Under the pieces are notes generated by a model. It was not told the origin of the DNA. It ran no database searches and was given only the letters and a program-made list of their open reading frames with translations. Below are positions 1-8,050 of a stretch of DNA of 64,000 nt, piece after piece. Where the stretch lies: positions 1,426,001 through 1,490,000 of the forward strand of contig NZ_CP159834.1 in the NCBI RefSeq assembly GCF_047730165.1. The letters are read 5' to 3'. Source of the stretch: Patiriisocius sp047730165 (GTDB taxonomy: Bacteria; Bacteroidota; Bacteroidia; Flavobacteriales; Flavobacteriaceae). Positions within the stretch are counted from its first letter, which is position 1. Every line of letters begins with the position of its first letter. The position numbers were made by a program, and so were the translations under genes.

Positions 1-1152
1 CCAAACATATACCTCATCTGGATCAAACTCACACAGGAGCATAAAGTTGCCCAATACCATTAACCGCTCAATGTGATGAGCATATCCAGTAGTGAGTGCC
101 TTCTTGATCGTGATGTCTATAGGAGGGATGCCAGTGGTGCCATCATAAAAAGAAGCTGGAATTTTACGTGTATGATTCCAGTAGTTTTTATTACGCATAG
201 GCGTGCCCTGGCTCACATACATCCCACGGATAAATTCTCGCCAGCCTAGAATCTGTCGCACGAAGCCTTCGAGAGAATTCAGCGGTACGTCGTGTATTTC
301 AGAAAAGTCAATCGCTGCTGTAATAATCTGCTGAGGACTAAGGAGTCCAACATTTATTAAAGGGCTTATGACACTGTGATTTAAAATAGATGCTTCTTTT
401 ATAATAGCATCTTCATAAACGCCAAACTCGTGAAAACGCTGCTCAAAAAATTGCTGCAACCACGCTTTCGCTTCTTCGGGATTCGTGGGATATAGAGGGT
501 ATGAATCGAGACTTCCTAGATTAGTTGTAAAATGATTCTCCACATACGCTTTGGCTTCCTTCTTAAAGTTATCTAGCGCAGGAAACTGAATAGATGGAGG
601 TGTCTTTTTTGCAGGATATTTCTTTCGGTTTTCGGCATCGTAGCTCCATTTTCCACCTATAGGATTTCCATCATTCATTAAAATGTCAAGGCGTTTTCGT
701 TCTGCTTTATAAAAATTGGCCTGTTGGTATTTCTTGCGATCTTTATTGAAATAGGTGCTTAGATTTTCATCTGTATTTATAAAGAGTTGTGATGGGTATT
801 CTTGAGTGGGAATATTTTGATCTTGGCACGTTTCAGCAATACGAAGCCCAATCCACTTATCTACGGGATCCATAAAATGTAAAGTAGTTAATCCCTTTTT
901 AGCAAGACTAGTAATGCATTCTCTAATGTCACTTTCTGCTTCTTGTGCGCTGATATAGGTGACTTGATATCCTTTTTCACTTAAGAATTGTTCCATCCAC
1001 TTCATAGTCGCTCTGTGGAATGCCAACTTCTGCTTGTGAAAATTAAATTGATTAAAGAAGAGCGTTTCTTCTATCAATACGACCTCACTTACTTTTTCTA
1101 GCATAGGAGCATCCGTAAAAAGCTGATGTGGAAAAATAATAGCAACCTCCAT
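1..1152 (-). CDS. Cryptochrome/photolyase-related protein, FeS-BCP type (COG3046), C-terminus cut by window edge
   Basis: Translation of the minus strand from an ATG at 1152 stays open to the window edge (384 residues visible). It begins MEVAIIFPHQLF, the short Rossmann-like start of the bacterial (6-4) photolyase/cryptochrome group. Later come GWREFIRGMY and HHIERLMVLGNFMLL, which are hallmarks of the FAD-binding helical domain of this group. Cys374 in LLCEFDP is in the region where the first Fe-S ligand is expected; the other three would lie outside the window. The family repairs (6-4) photoproducts or senses light with FAD and a [4Fe-4S] cluster. It is the last visible gene of a seven-gene minus-strand cluster. 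Repair versus signalling cannot be decided here. Confidence 0.9.
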   Translation of the reverse strand, partial: MEVAIIFPHQLFTDAPMLEKVSEVVLIEETLFFNQFNFHKQKLAFHRATMKWMEQFLSEKGYQVTYISAQEAESDIRECITSLAKKGLTTLHFMDPVDKWIGLRIAETCQDQNIPTQEYPSQLFINTDENLSTYFNKDRKKYQQANFYKAERKRLDILMNDGNPIGGKWSYDAENRKKYPAKKTPPSIQFPALDNFKKEAKAYVENHFTTNLGSLDSYPLYPTNPEEAKAWLQQFFEQRFHEFGVYEDAIIKEASILNHSVISPLINVGLLSPQQIITAAIDFSEIHDVPLNSLEGFVRQILGWREFIRGMYVSQGTPMRNKNYWNHTRKIPASFYDGTTGIPPIDITIKKALTTGYAHHIERLMVLGNFMLLCEFDPDEVYVW

Positions 1153-1230
1153 TTTTATTTACTTGATATATTATTCAAAAATATGATTTTAAACTTCTTA
1201 CAACCTCACGCCAATTCAAACGCCATTGGT

Positions 1231-1365
1231 TTATTTATTTTTATTTCTGCGGCATTTCTCACTACAATAGACAACAGACTCCCAGTTGCGTTCCCATTTT
1301 TTACGCCAGGTAAAGCTGCGTTCACAGACGGGGCATATTTTTTCTGGTAAGTGCTGTTTTTTCAT
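1231..1365 (-). CDS. DUF2256 small zinc-ribbon-like protein
   Basis: A 44-residue ORF starts MKKQHLPEKICPVC. It has two cysteine pairs, CPVC at residues 11-14 and CSEKC at 34-38, separated by an Arg/Trp-rich stretch (FTWRKKWERNW), and a basic tail. This matches DUF2256, a family repeatedly found next to photolyase/cryptochrome genes and of unknown function; the cysteine spacing suggests one zinc site. Its start is 1 bp from the stop of the flavin reductase gene (1367), so the two are probably translationally coupled. The role, such as nucleic acid or protein binding, is not known. Confidence 0.85.
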   Translation of the reverse strand: MKKQHLPEKICPVCERSFTWRKKWERNWESVVYCSEKCRRNKNK

Positions 1366-1366
1366 A

Positions 1367-1996
1367 TTAGAATCGCGGTGTTTCATTCACACGTGCGTAT
1401 GGATAGTCTGCTATTTTCTGGAGACTGTAATAGCTGTTGAGTCCAGAGATACCCACGGTATTTGATTTTTCTAAGTCAATCTCATGTTCCGCATTAATGG
1501 CTTCATCAGGAATGAATAGGTGTTCAATTTCCCCAATAATAAGGGATGTTCCATTGCGTTCAATCTTTACTTCTTGCTGAAATCTTAAACCTATTTTAAA
1601 AGTGCTTTCTTCTACAAAGGGAGCGTGAAAACCAGGGATAAATTCCTTTGTCAATTTACAGCGATTAAACTCTGAGAGGTTTGCATCAAACTTAGCCGAA
1701 GTGTAATGCGCCCGCTCCACAAATTCTGGATGAATATGATTAATGGTATACACTCCAGTCTTTATAATGTTTTGATACGTGTTTCTAGGGACTTCTCCTT
1801 GGGGTCGCATGACAAAACCTAAGAGCGGCGGGTTGCTCCCCAAATGCACTACAGAACTAAATATAGCCACATTGGTTAGACCATCTTCACTCATAGTGCC
1901 TATTAAATTTGCGGGCTTAATGCCCGTAACGGCATTTATAATTTTTAGGCGGCTTACGCTATCAAGCGCATCGATATCTTTTCTCGTTAATTTCAT
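1367..1996 (-). CDS. Flavin reductase-like FMN-binding split-barrel protein
   Basis: 209 residues. The region IGTMSEDGLTNVAIFSSV near residues 32-50, followed by PPLLGFVMRP, fits the flavin reductase-like split barrel, which binds FMN and either reduces free flavin with NAD(P)H or uses flavin as a cofactor. The gene overlaps the end of the upstream FAD-domain gene by 4 bp (ATGA type) and is followed after 1 bp by DUF2256. In this context it could supply or reduce flavin for the photolyase-like proteins, but that is inference. The actual substrate is unknown. Confidence 0.85.
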   Translation of the reverse strand: MKLTRKDIDALDSVSRLKIINAVTGIKPANLIGTMSEDGLTNVAIFSSVVHLGSNPPLLGFVMRPQGEVPRNTYQNIIKTGVYTINHIHPEFVERAHYTSAKFDANLSEFNRCKLTKEFIPGFHAPFVEESTFKIGLRFQQEVKIERNGTSLIIGEIEHLFIPDEAINAEHEIDLEKSNTVGISGLNSYYSLQKIADYPYARVNETPRF

Positions 1997-3120
1997 ACCT
2001 GTGTAGATACTGTTTTATTCTTAATTTCTTTTTTACATTTTTTCCAAAACGCAAAGAATGATCTATAATATCCTTTCACATCAAACATCCAAGCGCGATC
2101 GTGTACTGTGCCTTTAAAGTGATTGTTTGTGGGATGTTCTTTAAAATGAAATACTGTTTTGGGATAGCTCTTTTTTAAGTCATCAAATTCGCCAACATAG
2201 CACTGGATTCCTTCTATGTTTTTTGATAAGGACATTGCGAAGTTCAGTGCTTTTTCACCTACCGGATATTTTTTAAAATGAGATGGTTCAAGGATTAGTA
2301 TGCTATTAGAATCAGTAGGTGCCCATTTGGGGTCTAGATTATAATAGGTAAATAGATACGTTGGTTTTTCTTCTGAAATAACTAAAACGCCACTAGTAGG
2401 CAAGTCTGTTGAAAGGGAGAGCTGCGTATTACTTTTTAATCCTGAAGGAATTTCAAAATCGCTAAAGGCTTCATAAGGGATATCTAAAAAAGTGCCAGAC
2501 TGCTTAGTATGGCAATACTTATTTATGTTTTCTTGATTGGCGACATATTTTTTATTGCTATTACTCCCTGCTACCCATTGCCAGCTGAGCGCATTACTTG
2601 CCCAATCTCCATCGAGTAAATGATAGTACATCCACTGTGCAGGATGATGCCAATGGTTTTTGGCCATGTTGCAACAGATGGCCGCGATGTACATTCTGTT
2701 ATGGTTGTGCAGATACCCAGTTTTATATAAAGCTTTAATCGCGGTGTCGATTGCTTTGATGCCGGTATTGGCTTCTACAATGGCAGCGGTGATTTCTTGA
2801 TTTGCCACATCACTTTGAGGATGTCTCAGGTCTTGATTTATTTCGTCTCCTTTAGCAATCCAGACTTGTTGCCAGTAATCCCGCCAAGCGAGTTCTTGCA
2901 CTAATTTTTCTATGGTTGAGAATGCTACATCTCTTTTTAGAAGATGTTTATAGACCATTTCCGTGGAAATGGTACCTCTTGAGATATAGGGTGATAATTG
3001 GGTAACTGCACCATCTATAAAATTACGAGAGCGCGCGTAATCTGAGGGCTGTATTGAAATTACACGATTTAAAATTTCAGGATAAGAAGTAGGGAAAGTG
3101 TAGTTCAGATGTTCTTCCAT
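1993..3120 (-). CDS. Photolyase-type FAD-binding domain protein with the helical domain at the N-terminus (possibly permuted)
   Basis: 375 residues. The first ~205 residues carry the FAD-binding helical domain of photolyases/cryptochromes: TQLSPYISRG at 40-49, ELAWRDYW at 76-83, GYLHNHNRMYIA at 135-146, LLDGDWASNALSWQWVAG at 168-185 and NQENINKYC at 195-203. The usual N-terminal alpha/beta antenna domain is missing before it. Instead about 135 residues follow, with alternating hydrophobic strands (GVLVISEE, SILILEPSHF, GIQCYVGEFDDL) that look Rossmann-like, as if the domain order were swapped. It sits between TIGR03643 and the flavin reductase. The function is probably flavin-based photochemistry or DNA binding; the substrate is unknown. 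Confidence 0.8.
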   Translation of the reverse strand: MEEHLNYTFPTSYPEILNRVISIQPSDYARSRNFIDGAVTQLSPYISRGTISTEMVYKHLLKRDVAFSTIEKLVQELAWRDYWQQVWIAKGDEINQDLRHPQSDVANQEITAAIVEANTGIKAIDTAIKALYKTGYLHNHNRMYIAAICCNMAKNHWHHPAQWMYYHLLDGDWASNALSWQWVAGSNSNKKYVANQENINKYCHTKQSGTFLDIPYEAFSDFEIPSGLKSNTQLSLSTDLPTSGVLVISEEKPTYLFTYYNLDPKWAPTDSNSILILEPSHFKKYPVGEKALNFAMSLSKNIEGIQCYVGEFDDLKKSYPKTVFHFKEHPTNNHFKGTVHDRAWMFDVKGYYRSFFAFWKKCKKEIKNKTVSTQV

Positions 3121-3125
3121 ACTAT

Positions 3126-3443
3126 TTATCTTTTGCTTATTTTATTTCCAGTGATTTGTCGTTGCCTGCTACATTTAAAACGCGTAATATCATCACTACG
3201 TTTTTTTAGATGCTTCTGGCTTACCCCGCTGTTTACACGTTTTCGCCATAGTTTAAAACTACTTTCTTTAAGATTACGACGCATTAAAGTGATGACCTCT
3301 TTTTCGGTGACTTTAAATTGAAATTCAATTGCCGAAAAAGGCGTTCTATCTTCCCAAGCCATCTCAATGATACGATCCATCTCGCGCTCTGTAAAAGTGC
3401 GGTCACCTAACTGTAGGGTGTCTATATTTGTTTTTTGTGCCAT
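3126..3443 (-). CDS. TIGR03643 family small protein
   Basis: 105 residues. The core (about residues 15-75) has EMDRIIEMAWEDRTPF, a QFKVTEKEV segment and LMRRNLKESSFKLWRKRV, followed by a very basic tail rich in Lys and Arg. This is the signature of TIGR03643, a helix-turn-helix-like small family of unknown function that co-occurs with photolyase/cryptochrome genes and DUF2256. It overlaps the 3' end of the DUF2452 gene by 22 bp and lies 5 bp before the FAD-domain gene, so it is within one transcription unit. The basic tail would suit nucleic-acid binding (inference). Confidence 0.85.
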   Translation of the reverse strand: MAQKTNIDTLQLGDRTFTEREMDRIIEMAWEDRTPFSAIEFQFKVTEKEVITLMRRNLKESSFKLWRKRVNSGVSQKHLKKRSDDITRFKCSRQRQITGNKISKR

Positions 3444-3826
3444 ATTTGGTCTGCGTTTAAATAGTAGCTGCCTTCGTGGTCAAACGAACATTCATTAGGC
3501 GCTAGGATAGAAAGAAAATGAGATTGATCGCCTTTTACATAAAGGTGATAGGTTTGTCCAACTATAGGCTCAAAAGAGAATTTTGAAGCAAATATTTTTT
3601 GATTGTATTTGTACTCATCTAGCATAGAATCATACGCTTCCTTGAGTGCTGTAAACTTTGTTTTCAATTGATGATTTACATTGCTTACACTCCGGTTTTT
3701 CCAAGCATTTGTATCGGGGATTTCTATGCGAGGAGCTCCTAAGTTAGTAGGATAGGGCTTCATAGAAGCATCATACTTTTCCAGCTCTGTATTAAAGACT
3801 ACGTTGTCAGGTTTTTTTTTGCTCAT
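3422..3826 (-). CDS. DUF2452 domain-containing protein
   Basis: 134 residues, no signal peptide or membrane segment. It starts MSKKKPDNVVFN, has YPTNLGAPRIEIPD near 25-38, a helical middle (residues 50-80) and the conserved block FSFEPIVGQTYHLY near 83-96, then ending SYYLNADQIWHKKQI. This is the pattern of DUF2452 in Flavobacteriia. No biochemical function is known. Its ATG overlaps the TAA of the upstream Lacal_2735 gene by one base (TAATG), so translation is probably coupled. It is the second gene of the cluster. Confidence 0.85.
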   Translation of the reverse strand: MSKKKPDNVVFNTELEKYDASMKPYPTNLGAPRIEIPDTNAWKNRSVSNVNHQLKTKFTALKEAYDSMLDEYKYNQKIFASKFSFEPIVGQTYHLYVKGDQSHFLSILAPNECSFDHEGSYYLNADQIWHKKQI

Positions 3827-3996
3827 TACTTTTGCCCTAGACGTTCTATTTTTTTGAGAATTCCTTCTGCCTCTGCTGTTTTCTGGTCGCTGAGTTTTCG
3901 ATTAGTAGTGGAAAGGGTGTACGCTTCTTTGAGTACTTTTTTATACTCAGTTTCTAGTTGTTCTGCTTCCGTTTTCTTTTTAAATAATCCAAACAT
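3826..3996 (-). CDS. Lacal_2735 family small protein (first gene of photolyase cluster)
   Basis: A 56-residue ORF with start MFGLFKKKTEAEQL and the block STTNRKLSDQKTAEAEGI near residues 29-46. It is almost entirely charged and helical, probably a short coiled coil. This matches the Lacal_2735 family, small Flavobacteriia-restricted proteins of unknown function. A second, frameshifted family member of identical length lies at 60386-60555. It is the promoter-proximal gene of the minus-strand cluster, with a palindrome at 4084-4102 about 90 bp upstream. Confidence 0.8.
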   Translation of the reverse strand: MFGLFKKKTEAEQLETEYKKVLKEAYTLSTTNRKLSDQKTAEAEGILKKIERLGQK

Positions 3997-4083
3997 ACCG
4001 TTAATTTTTAGGAGTTTATGCCAATCGCATTGTGCTCACTGTTATGACCGCAAGGTACAAAATGTTTAAGAGGTGAGAGCGAA

Positions 4084-4102
4084 CGTTAAACAAAGTTTAA
4101 CG
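4084..4102. promoter_or_regulatory. Perfect palindrome upstream of photolyase cluster, candidate operator
   Basis: The sequence CGTTAAACAAAGTTTAACG is a perfect 8-bp inverted repeat around an AAA centre. It has no T-run, so it is not an obvious terminator. It lies 88 bp before the first gene of the minus-strand photolyase cluster. A dimeric regulator site is the simplest reading. The regulator is unknown. Confidence 0.4.
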
Positions 4103-4113
4103 TATCAGAACCC

Positions 4114-4308
4114 TTATAATTTCAGAAGCTTTTTACATCGGTCTAATTTTTCCATGGATAACGACGCTTTCGGTTCTTTTCTAGGGGTTGGGACGATTGC
4201 ATTTAACAAGCTTTTATTCTTCGCAGATTTCATCAATTCTGGAAATACTTTTTCTAGCTTCTGTAACATAATATAGGTAGCCGTTGAGACTCCTAGAGAT
4301 GCAATCAA
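4114..4308 (-). CDS. Hypothetical small ORF, possibly not a gene
   Basis: A 64-codon frame opening at a TTG has a hydrophobic N-terminal segment (ASLGVSTATYIMLQ) and a Lys-rich rest. The frame remains open further upstream without an ATG. No ribosome-binding site is visible, and I recognise no family. It occupies most of the gap between the photolyase cluster and era. It could be a remnant or chance ORF. Confidence 0.2.
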   Translation of the reverse strand: MIASLGVSTATYIMLQKLEKVFPELMKSAKNKSLLNAIVPTPRKEPKASLSMEKLDRCKKLLKL

Positions 4309-4467
4309 GAGACAGGTGATGTTGCCATCTATATACCTCGTCCAAATCAGAAGAGGTTTTATTTTTTAAGTATTTTGTTATTTTTCATGCACTTGTTGGC
4401 ATTTTCTCATACTAAAGGTCGGTTTGGTATCCTAGAGAAGTTGCCTATAACCTCGAGCATTTTAAAC

Positions 4468-4475
4468 TATCTTTG
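4468..4475 (+). promoter_or_regulatory. Bacteroidota -7 box (TAnnTTTG) for era
   Basis: TATCTTTG matches the primary sigma -7 consensus TAnnTTTG. A TTG at 4441-4443 may serve as -33 (24-bp spacer, slightly long). The era ATG is 14 bp downstream, giving a very short leader. Confidence 0.6.
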
Positions 4476-4489
4476 CAAAAAAAAAATAC

Positions 4490-5371
4490 ATGGCGCATAA
4501 AGCAGGTTTTGTAAATATAATAGGGAACCCCAATGTAGGTAAAAGCACTTTGATGAATGCTTTTGTGGGTGAAAAACTGTCTATAATTACAAGTAAAGCA
4601 CAGACGACGAGACACCGTATTTTAGGGATTGTAAATGGCGAAGATTTCCAGATGCTATTGAGTGATACTCCTGGTATTATAAAACCAGCTTATCAATTAC
4701 AAGCGAGTATGATGGATTTTGTGAAGTCTGCTTTTGAGGATGCGGATGTATTGTTGTACTTGGTAGAACTGGGAGAACAGAATTTAAAGGACGAGAAGTT
4801 TTTTGAAAAAATCACCAATGCAAAAATCCCTGTTTTATTACTGCTAAATAAAATAGACAAAGGGAATGAAGAGCAGCTCGCTGAAGCGCTAAAGCACTGG
4901 CAAGAGAAAGTGCCAAATGCAGAAATATTTGCTATTTCGGCATTAGAAAATTTTGGTGTCACTGAAGTTTTTAATCGTATAATAGAGCTCTTACCAGAGT
5001 CGCCACCATTTTATCCTAAAGATCAACTTACTGACAAACCTGAGCGCTTTTTTGTAAATGAAATTATTAGAGAAAAGATTTTGATGCATTATAAGAAAGA
5101 GATTCCTTATTCAGTTGAGATTGATACAGAAGAGTTTTTTGAGGATGAAAAAATTATCCGCATTCGCAGTATCATTATGGTGGAGCGTAGTACGCAGAAA
5201 GGGATTATTATAGGGCATAAAGGTGCTGCCTTAAAAAGAGTAGGTGTAGAGGCTCGTAAGGATTTAGAAAAATTCTTCGGGAAGCAGATTCACTTAGAGA
5301 CCTATGTGAAAGTGAATAAAAACTGGCGAAGTAATGACCGGCAACTGCGTCGTTTCGGGTATAATAATTAA
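4490..5371 (+). CDS. era: GTPase Era
   Basis: 293 residues, the normal Era length. G1 is GNPNVGKST at residues 12-20, the switch-I region ends at about TTRHR (39-43), G3 is DTPGI (59-63), and G4 is NKID (120-123). A C-terminal KH RNA-binding domain includes IIGHKGAALKRVG. Era binds the 3' end of 16S rRNA and assists 30S assembly in the cytoplasm or at the membrane. The ATG start follows a TATCTTTG -7 box closely. A PagL-like gene follows 35 bp downstream. Confidence 0.97.
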   Translation: MAHKAGFVNIIGNPNVGKSTLMNAFVGEKLSIITSKAQTTRHRILGIVNGEDFQMLLSDTPGIIKPAYQLQASMMDFVKSAFEDADVLLYLVELGEQNLKDEKFFEKITNAKIPVLLLLNKIDKGNEEQLAEALKHWQEKVPNAEIFAISALENFGVTEVFNRIIELLPESPPFYPKDQLTDKPERFFVNEIIREKILMHYKKEIPYSVEIDTEEFFEDEKIIRIRSIIMVERSTQKGIIIGHKGAALKRVGVEARKDLEKFFGKQIHLETYVKVNKNWRSNDRQLRRFGYNN

Positions 5372-5405
5372 TGTGTTTTAGCTTACTTAAATTGTAATTC
5401 TCTCG

Positions 5406-6494
5406 ATGAGGTCATTGTTGTTGTTTGTTTTCTTATGTTTCACGCTTGGCGCATTTTCGCAACAGCGAGATGATAGTTATGTGGCCTTTGATTATCACTA
5501 CGGAAGTATTTTAAAGCATAACAAATCTGTGGCGCACTTAATTCACGCACATCCTGCGGGAATTATGTTAAGTTATAATGTGCGTACTCACGGGGAAGAA
5601 AGATGGGAGCAAGAGTATAATTATCCAGATTGGGGCGTATCTTTTTTATACGAAGATTTTAATTATGCGTTACTTGGAAAAAATTATAGCGTAGGGTTTC
5701 ATTATAACTTTTACTTTTTAAACCGAAATCTTCAAGTAAGAATTGGCGAAGGTTTAAATTATAATACAAACCCATTTGATTTAGAAACCAATTTTAAAAA
5801 CACAGTCTATGGAAGTCATATTACTGGGTTCTCTCAAATAGGAATTCAATATACCAAGCCTCGAATAATTGATAATTTTGGGATTCGAGCGGGAATCCTT
5901 TTATTACATCATTCTAACGGGGGGGTTAAATCTCCAAATACGGGAACAAATGTTTTTTCTACAAGTATTGGGATTACCTACGATTTTTCTGAAGAAAAAA
6001 TTCCCAACAAAGAAAAGGTCGCTTATCAAAGATTTACCGAACCTATAAAATACAATTTCGTATTGCGCGGTGGTGTTAATGAGAGCGATCGTATAGGGCT
6101 AGGTCAACACCCGTTCTTTGTACTTTCTGCTTTTGCAGATAAGCGTTTGAGTTTTAAAAGTACGATTCAATTTGGGGTAGATCTTACCGTATCGCAATTT
6201 TTGAAAAAGCAGCGAGAATATGGAGCATTGGCTTTTCCTAATTATAATATTGATTTAGATGTTGATTATAAGAGGGTTGGAGCGTTTTTAGGGCACGAAT
6301 TTAGGTTTGGGAAAGTAGCTGTACCTACTCAAATTGGATTCTATGTGTATAATCCAACTAATTTTGATGGATTAACGTTTATCCGTGCAGGAGTCAAATA
6401 TTACATTAATGAAAAATGGTTTGCTTTAGGGACCGTTAAAACCCATGGCTTTAATGCCGAAACCATCGAATGGGGAATAGGATTACGATTATGA
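5406..6494 (+). CDS. PagL-like acyloxyacyl hydrolase / lipid A deacylase, outer-membrane barrel
   Basis: 362 residues with an N-terminal signal peptide (RSLLLFVFLCFTLGAFSQ). Alternating strands suggest a beta-barrel. LLLHHSNGGVKSPN near residue 165 carries the His-x-Ser pair of the PagL catalytic site, followed by NVFSTSIGITYDF. PagL removes the 3-O acyl chain from lipid A in the outer membrane. The protein is longer than Pseudomonas PagL because of an extra C-terminal half (residues 205-362), as in other flavobacterial homologues. Its stop overlaps the start of the GIN-domain gene (ATGA). A decayed copy of the pair follows at 7308-8411. Confidence 0.8.
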   Translation: MRSLLLFVFLCFTLGAFSQQRDDSYVAFDYHYGSILKHNKSVAHLIHAHPAGIMLSYNVRTHGEERWEQEYNYPDWGVSFLYEDFNYALLGKNYSVGFHYNFYFLNRNLQVRIGEGLNYNTNPFDLETNFKNTVYGSHITGFSQIGIQYTKPRIIDNFGIRAGILLLHHSNGGVKSPNTGTNVFSTSIGITYDFSEEKIPNKEKVAYQRFTEPIKYNFVLRGGVNESDRIGLGQHPFFVLSAFADKRLSFKSTIQFGVDLTVSQFLKKQREYGALAFPNYNIDLDVDYKRVGAFLGHEFRFGKVAVPTQIGFYVYNPTNFDGLTFIRAGVKYYINEKWFALGTVKTHGFNAETIEWGIGLRL

Positions 6495-7246
6495 AAATTT
6501 ACTATATATTATATTTTTGTGCATTTTTATTACAGTCTTGTAATACAGAAGATGCTTGGAATTGTATTCAAACGGTTGGCGACATAGTAGAGGAGCCTTT
6601 TGAAGTAGCCCCTTTTACTCGTATTACAGTTGAGGATGACATCTACTTAGAAATAGAACATGGTGAAGTACAACGAGTAGTTGTAACTACGGGTAGTAAT
6701 TTACTGAATGACATAAGTGTAGTGGTTGAGGCAGATGGAAACTTGCGATTAAAGAACTATAATAACTGTAATTACTCACGGGAATATGATGTCACTACAA
6801 TAACAGTTACTACTCCGAGTCTTAGCCAAATAAGAAATGCTTCTAGAAACACAGTGACTTCAAAAAACACATTGCATTTTGAGTCGTTAAGTTTAAGAAG
6901 TGATACAAGTATTGGTGTAATAGATCCAGGTAAATCAGGTGATTTCCGGCTTAGTGTTGCTGTGGATTCACTTCTGGTTTCAGCAAATGGAATTAGTGAT
7001 ATTAAAATTTCTGGGACGGCCTCTTATGCATTTGTTGGATTCTATGATGAGGTTCCTCGTTTTCAAGGAGAAGATTTAATTGTTCAAAATTTAAAAATAT
7101 TTCATGCTGCTGGTAATTCTATGAAAGTAAACCCGCAACAATCTATTGAGGGAATCATAAGAGGGAATGGAGATGTGATATGTGTGACAAAACCACCTTT
7201 GGTAGACGTTTCAGTTACTAATGTTGGTCGTTTAATATTTGAGTGA
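6491..7246 (+). CDS. GIN-domain (DUF2807) lipoprotein
   Basis: I chose the ATG at 6491 because it gives a lipoprotein signal, MKIYYILYFCAFLLQSCNTED, with a lipidation Cys at residue 17. An open frame extends upstream but overlaps the preceding gene. The mature part is a repetitive beta-solenoid typical of the putative auto-transporter adhesin head GIN domain (PFEVAPFTRITVEDD, then repeated LSVAVDSLLVSANGISDIKI-type turns). The role is unknown, probably cell-envelope anchored. It is translationally coupled to the PagL-like gene (4-bp overlap). Confidence 0.75.
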   Translation: MKIYYILYFCAFLLQSCNTEDAWNCIQTVGDIVEEPFEVAPFTRITVEDDIYLEIEHGEVQRVVVTTGSNLLNDISVVVEADGNLRLKNYNNCNYSREYDVTTITVTTPSLSQIRNASRNTVTSKNTLHFESLSLRSDTSIGVIDPGKSGDFRLSVAVDSLLVSANGISDIKISGTASYAFVGFYDEVPRFQGEDLIVQNLKIFHAAGNSMKVNPQQSIEGIIRGNGDVICVTKPPLVDVSVTNVGRLIFE

Positions 7247-7307
7247 TATTTTATTCTATTTGTATTATTGATAATCACAAATTCTTCCGACTCCCAGGAT
7301 GAACAAA

Positions 7308-8050
7308 AACCGTTTTGCTTGAGGTAGACTATACCTACGGTAGCATCCTATTTCTGCATACCCTTGGGGGTTTGCCATTGCGTACAACAGAAAAACATGT
7401 GGTTTTAGCGCGTTGGAACACCGTTACTAATATCCAGATTGGGGTTTACCTTTATTTATCAAGATGAAGTAAATCCTATTCTAGATGAAAAATATAGCGT
7501 AGTAGCGCACATGAATTGGTGTTTTTAAAATCGAAACCTTGTTATAAGAGTAGGGCAGAGTATAGGGTTGGCTACCAATCCTTTTGACGAAATAGACAAT
7601 CCAGAGAATAACGCCTGCGGTACAAAGTTGTTGAGCAATACTTTTTTAAAAGCTAATTATGTGCAGAAAACGTATCTCAGGGCCCCGGGTATCACGCTGT
7701 GTTTTCTATGGTTCATTCTAGCAACGCCAACATTCGTGCCCCTAATAATATTACAAATACTTTTGCTTTTAATGCTGGGTTGAGTTATCAACTAGCGGCA
7801 GAAAATTTTCCAGACTACAACCCGATGTCTGGCGATGAACCTGATTATGTGAATCAAGGCGCTTTTCCTTTTTATGTCTTTTCTGGTTTTGCTTTTAAGT
7901 GAATTAATTAGAAAAGCAGTTTTACAGCTTGAGTAGAGGTGTTCTTCGCCACCTTTTTAAAAGAACAGGTAAAATTTGAATCCATTGCTTATCCAGAACT
8001 TGGTACCACGGGTGATAAAGATTATGGTCGTGCTGGGGCGCTTAGGTATC
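7308..8050 (+). pseudogene. Decayed duplicate of the PagL-like gene
   Basis: Fragments in all three frames align in order with the intact gene at 5406-6494. EVDYTYGSILFL matches FDYHYGSILKH, YPDWGLPLF matches YPDWGVSFL, and NRNLVIRVGQSIGLATNPFD matches NRNLQVRIGEGLNYNTNPFD. VHSSNANIRAPNNITNTFAF matches LHHSNGGVKSPNTGTNVFST, and AYPELGTTGDKDYGRAGA matches the Asn-Ile-Asp-Leu-Asp-Val-Asp-Tyr region. Several frameshifts and stops separate the pieces (for instance a TAA before NRNLVIR), and the N-terminal signal peptide is gone. It is not expressible as one protein. Confidence 0.8.

Noticed and set aside
1126..1350. 74-codon plus-strand ORF
   Set aside because: It is antisense to the DUF2256 gene and the start of the photolyase-like gene; no protein features.
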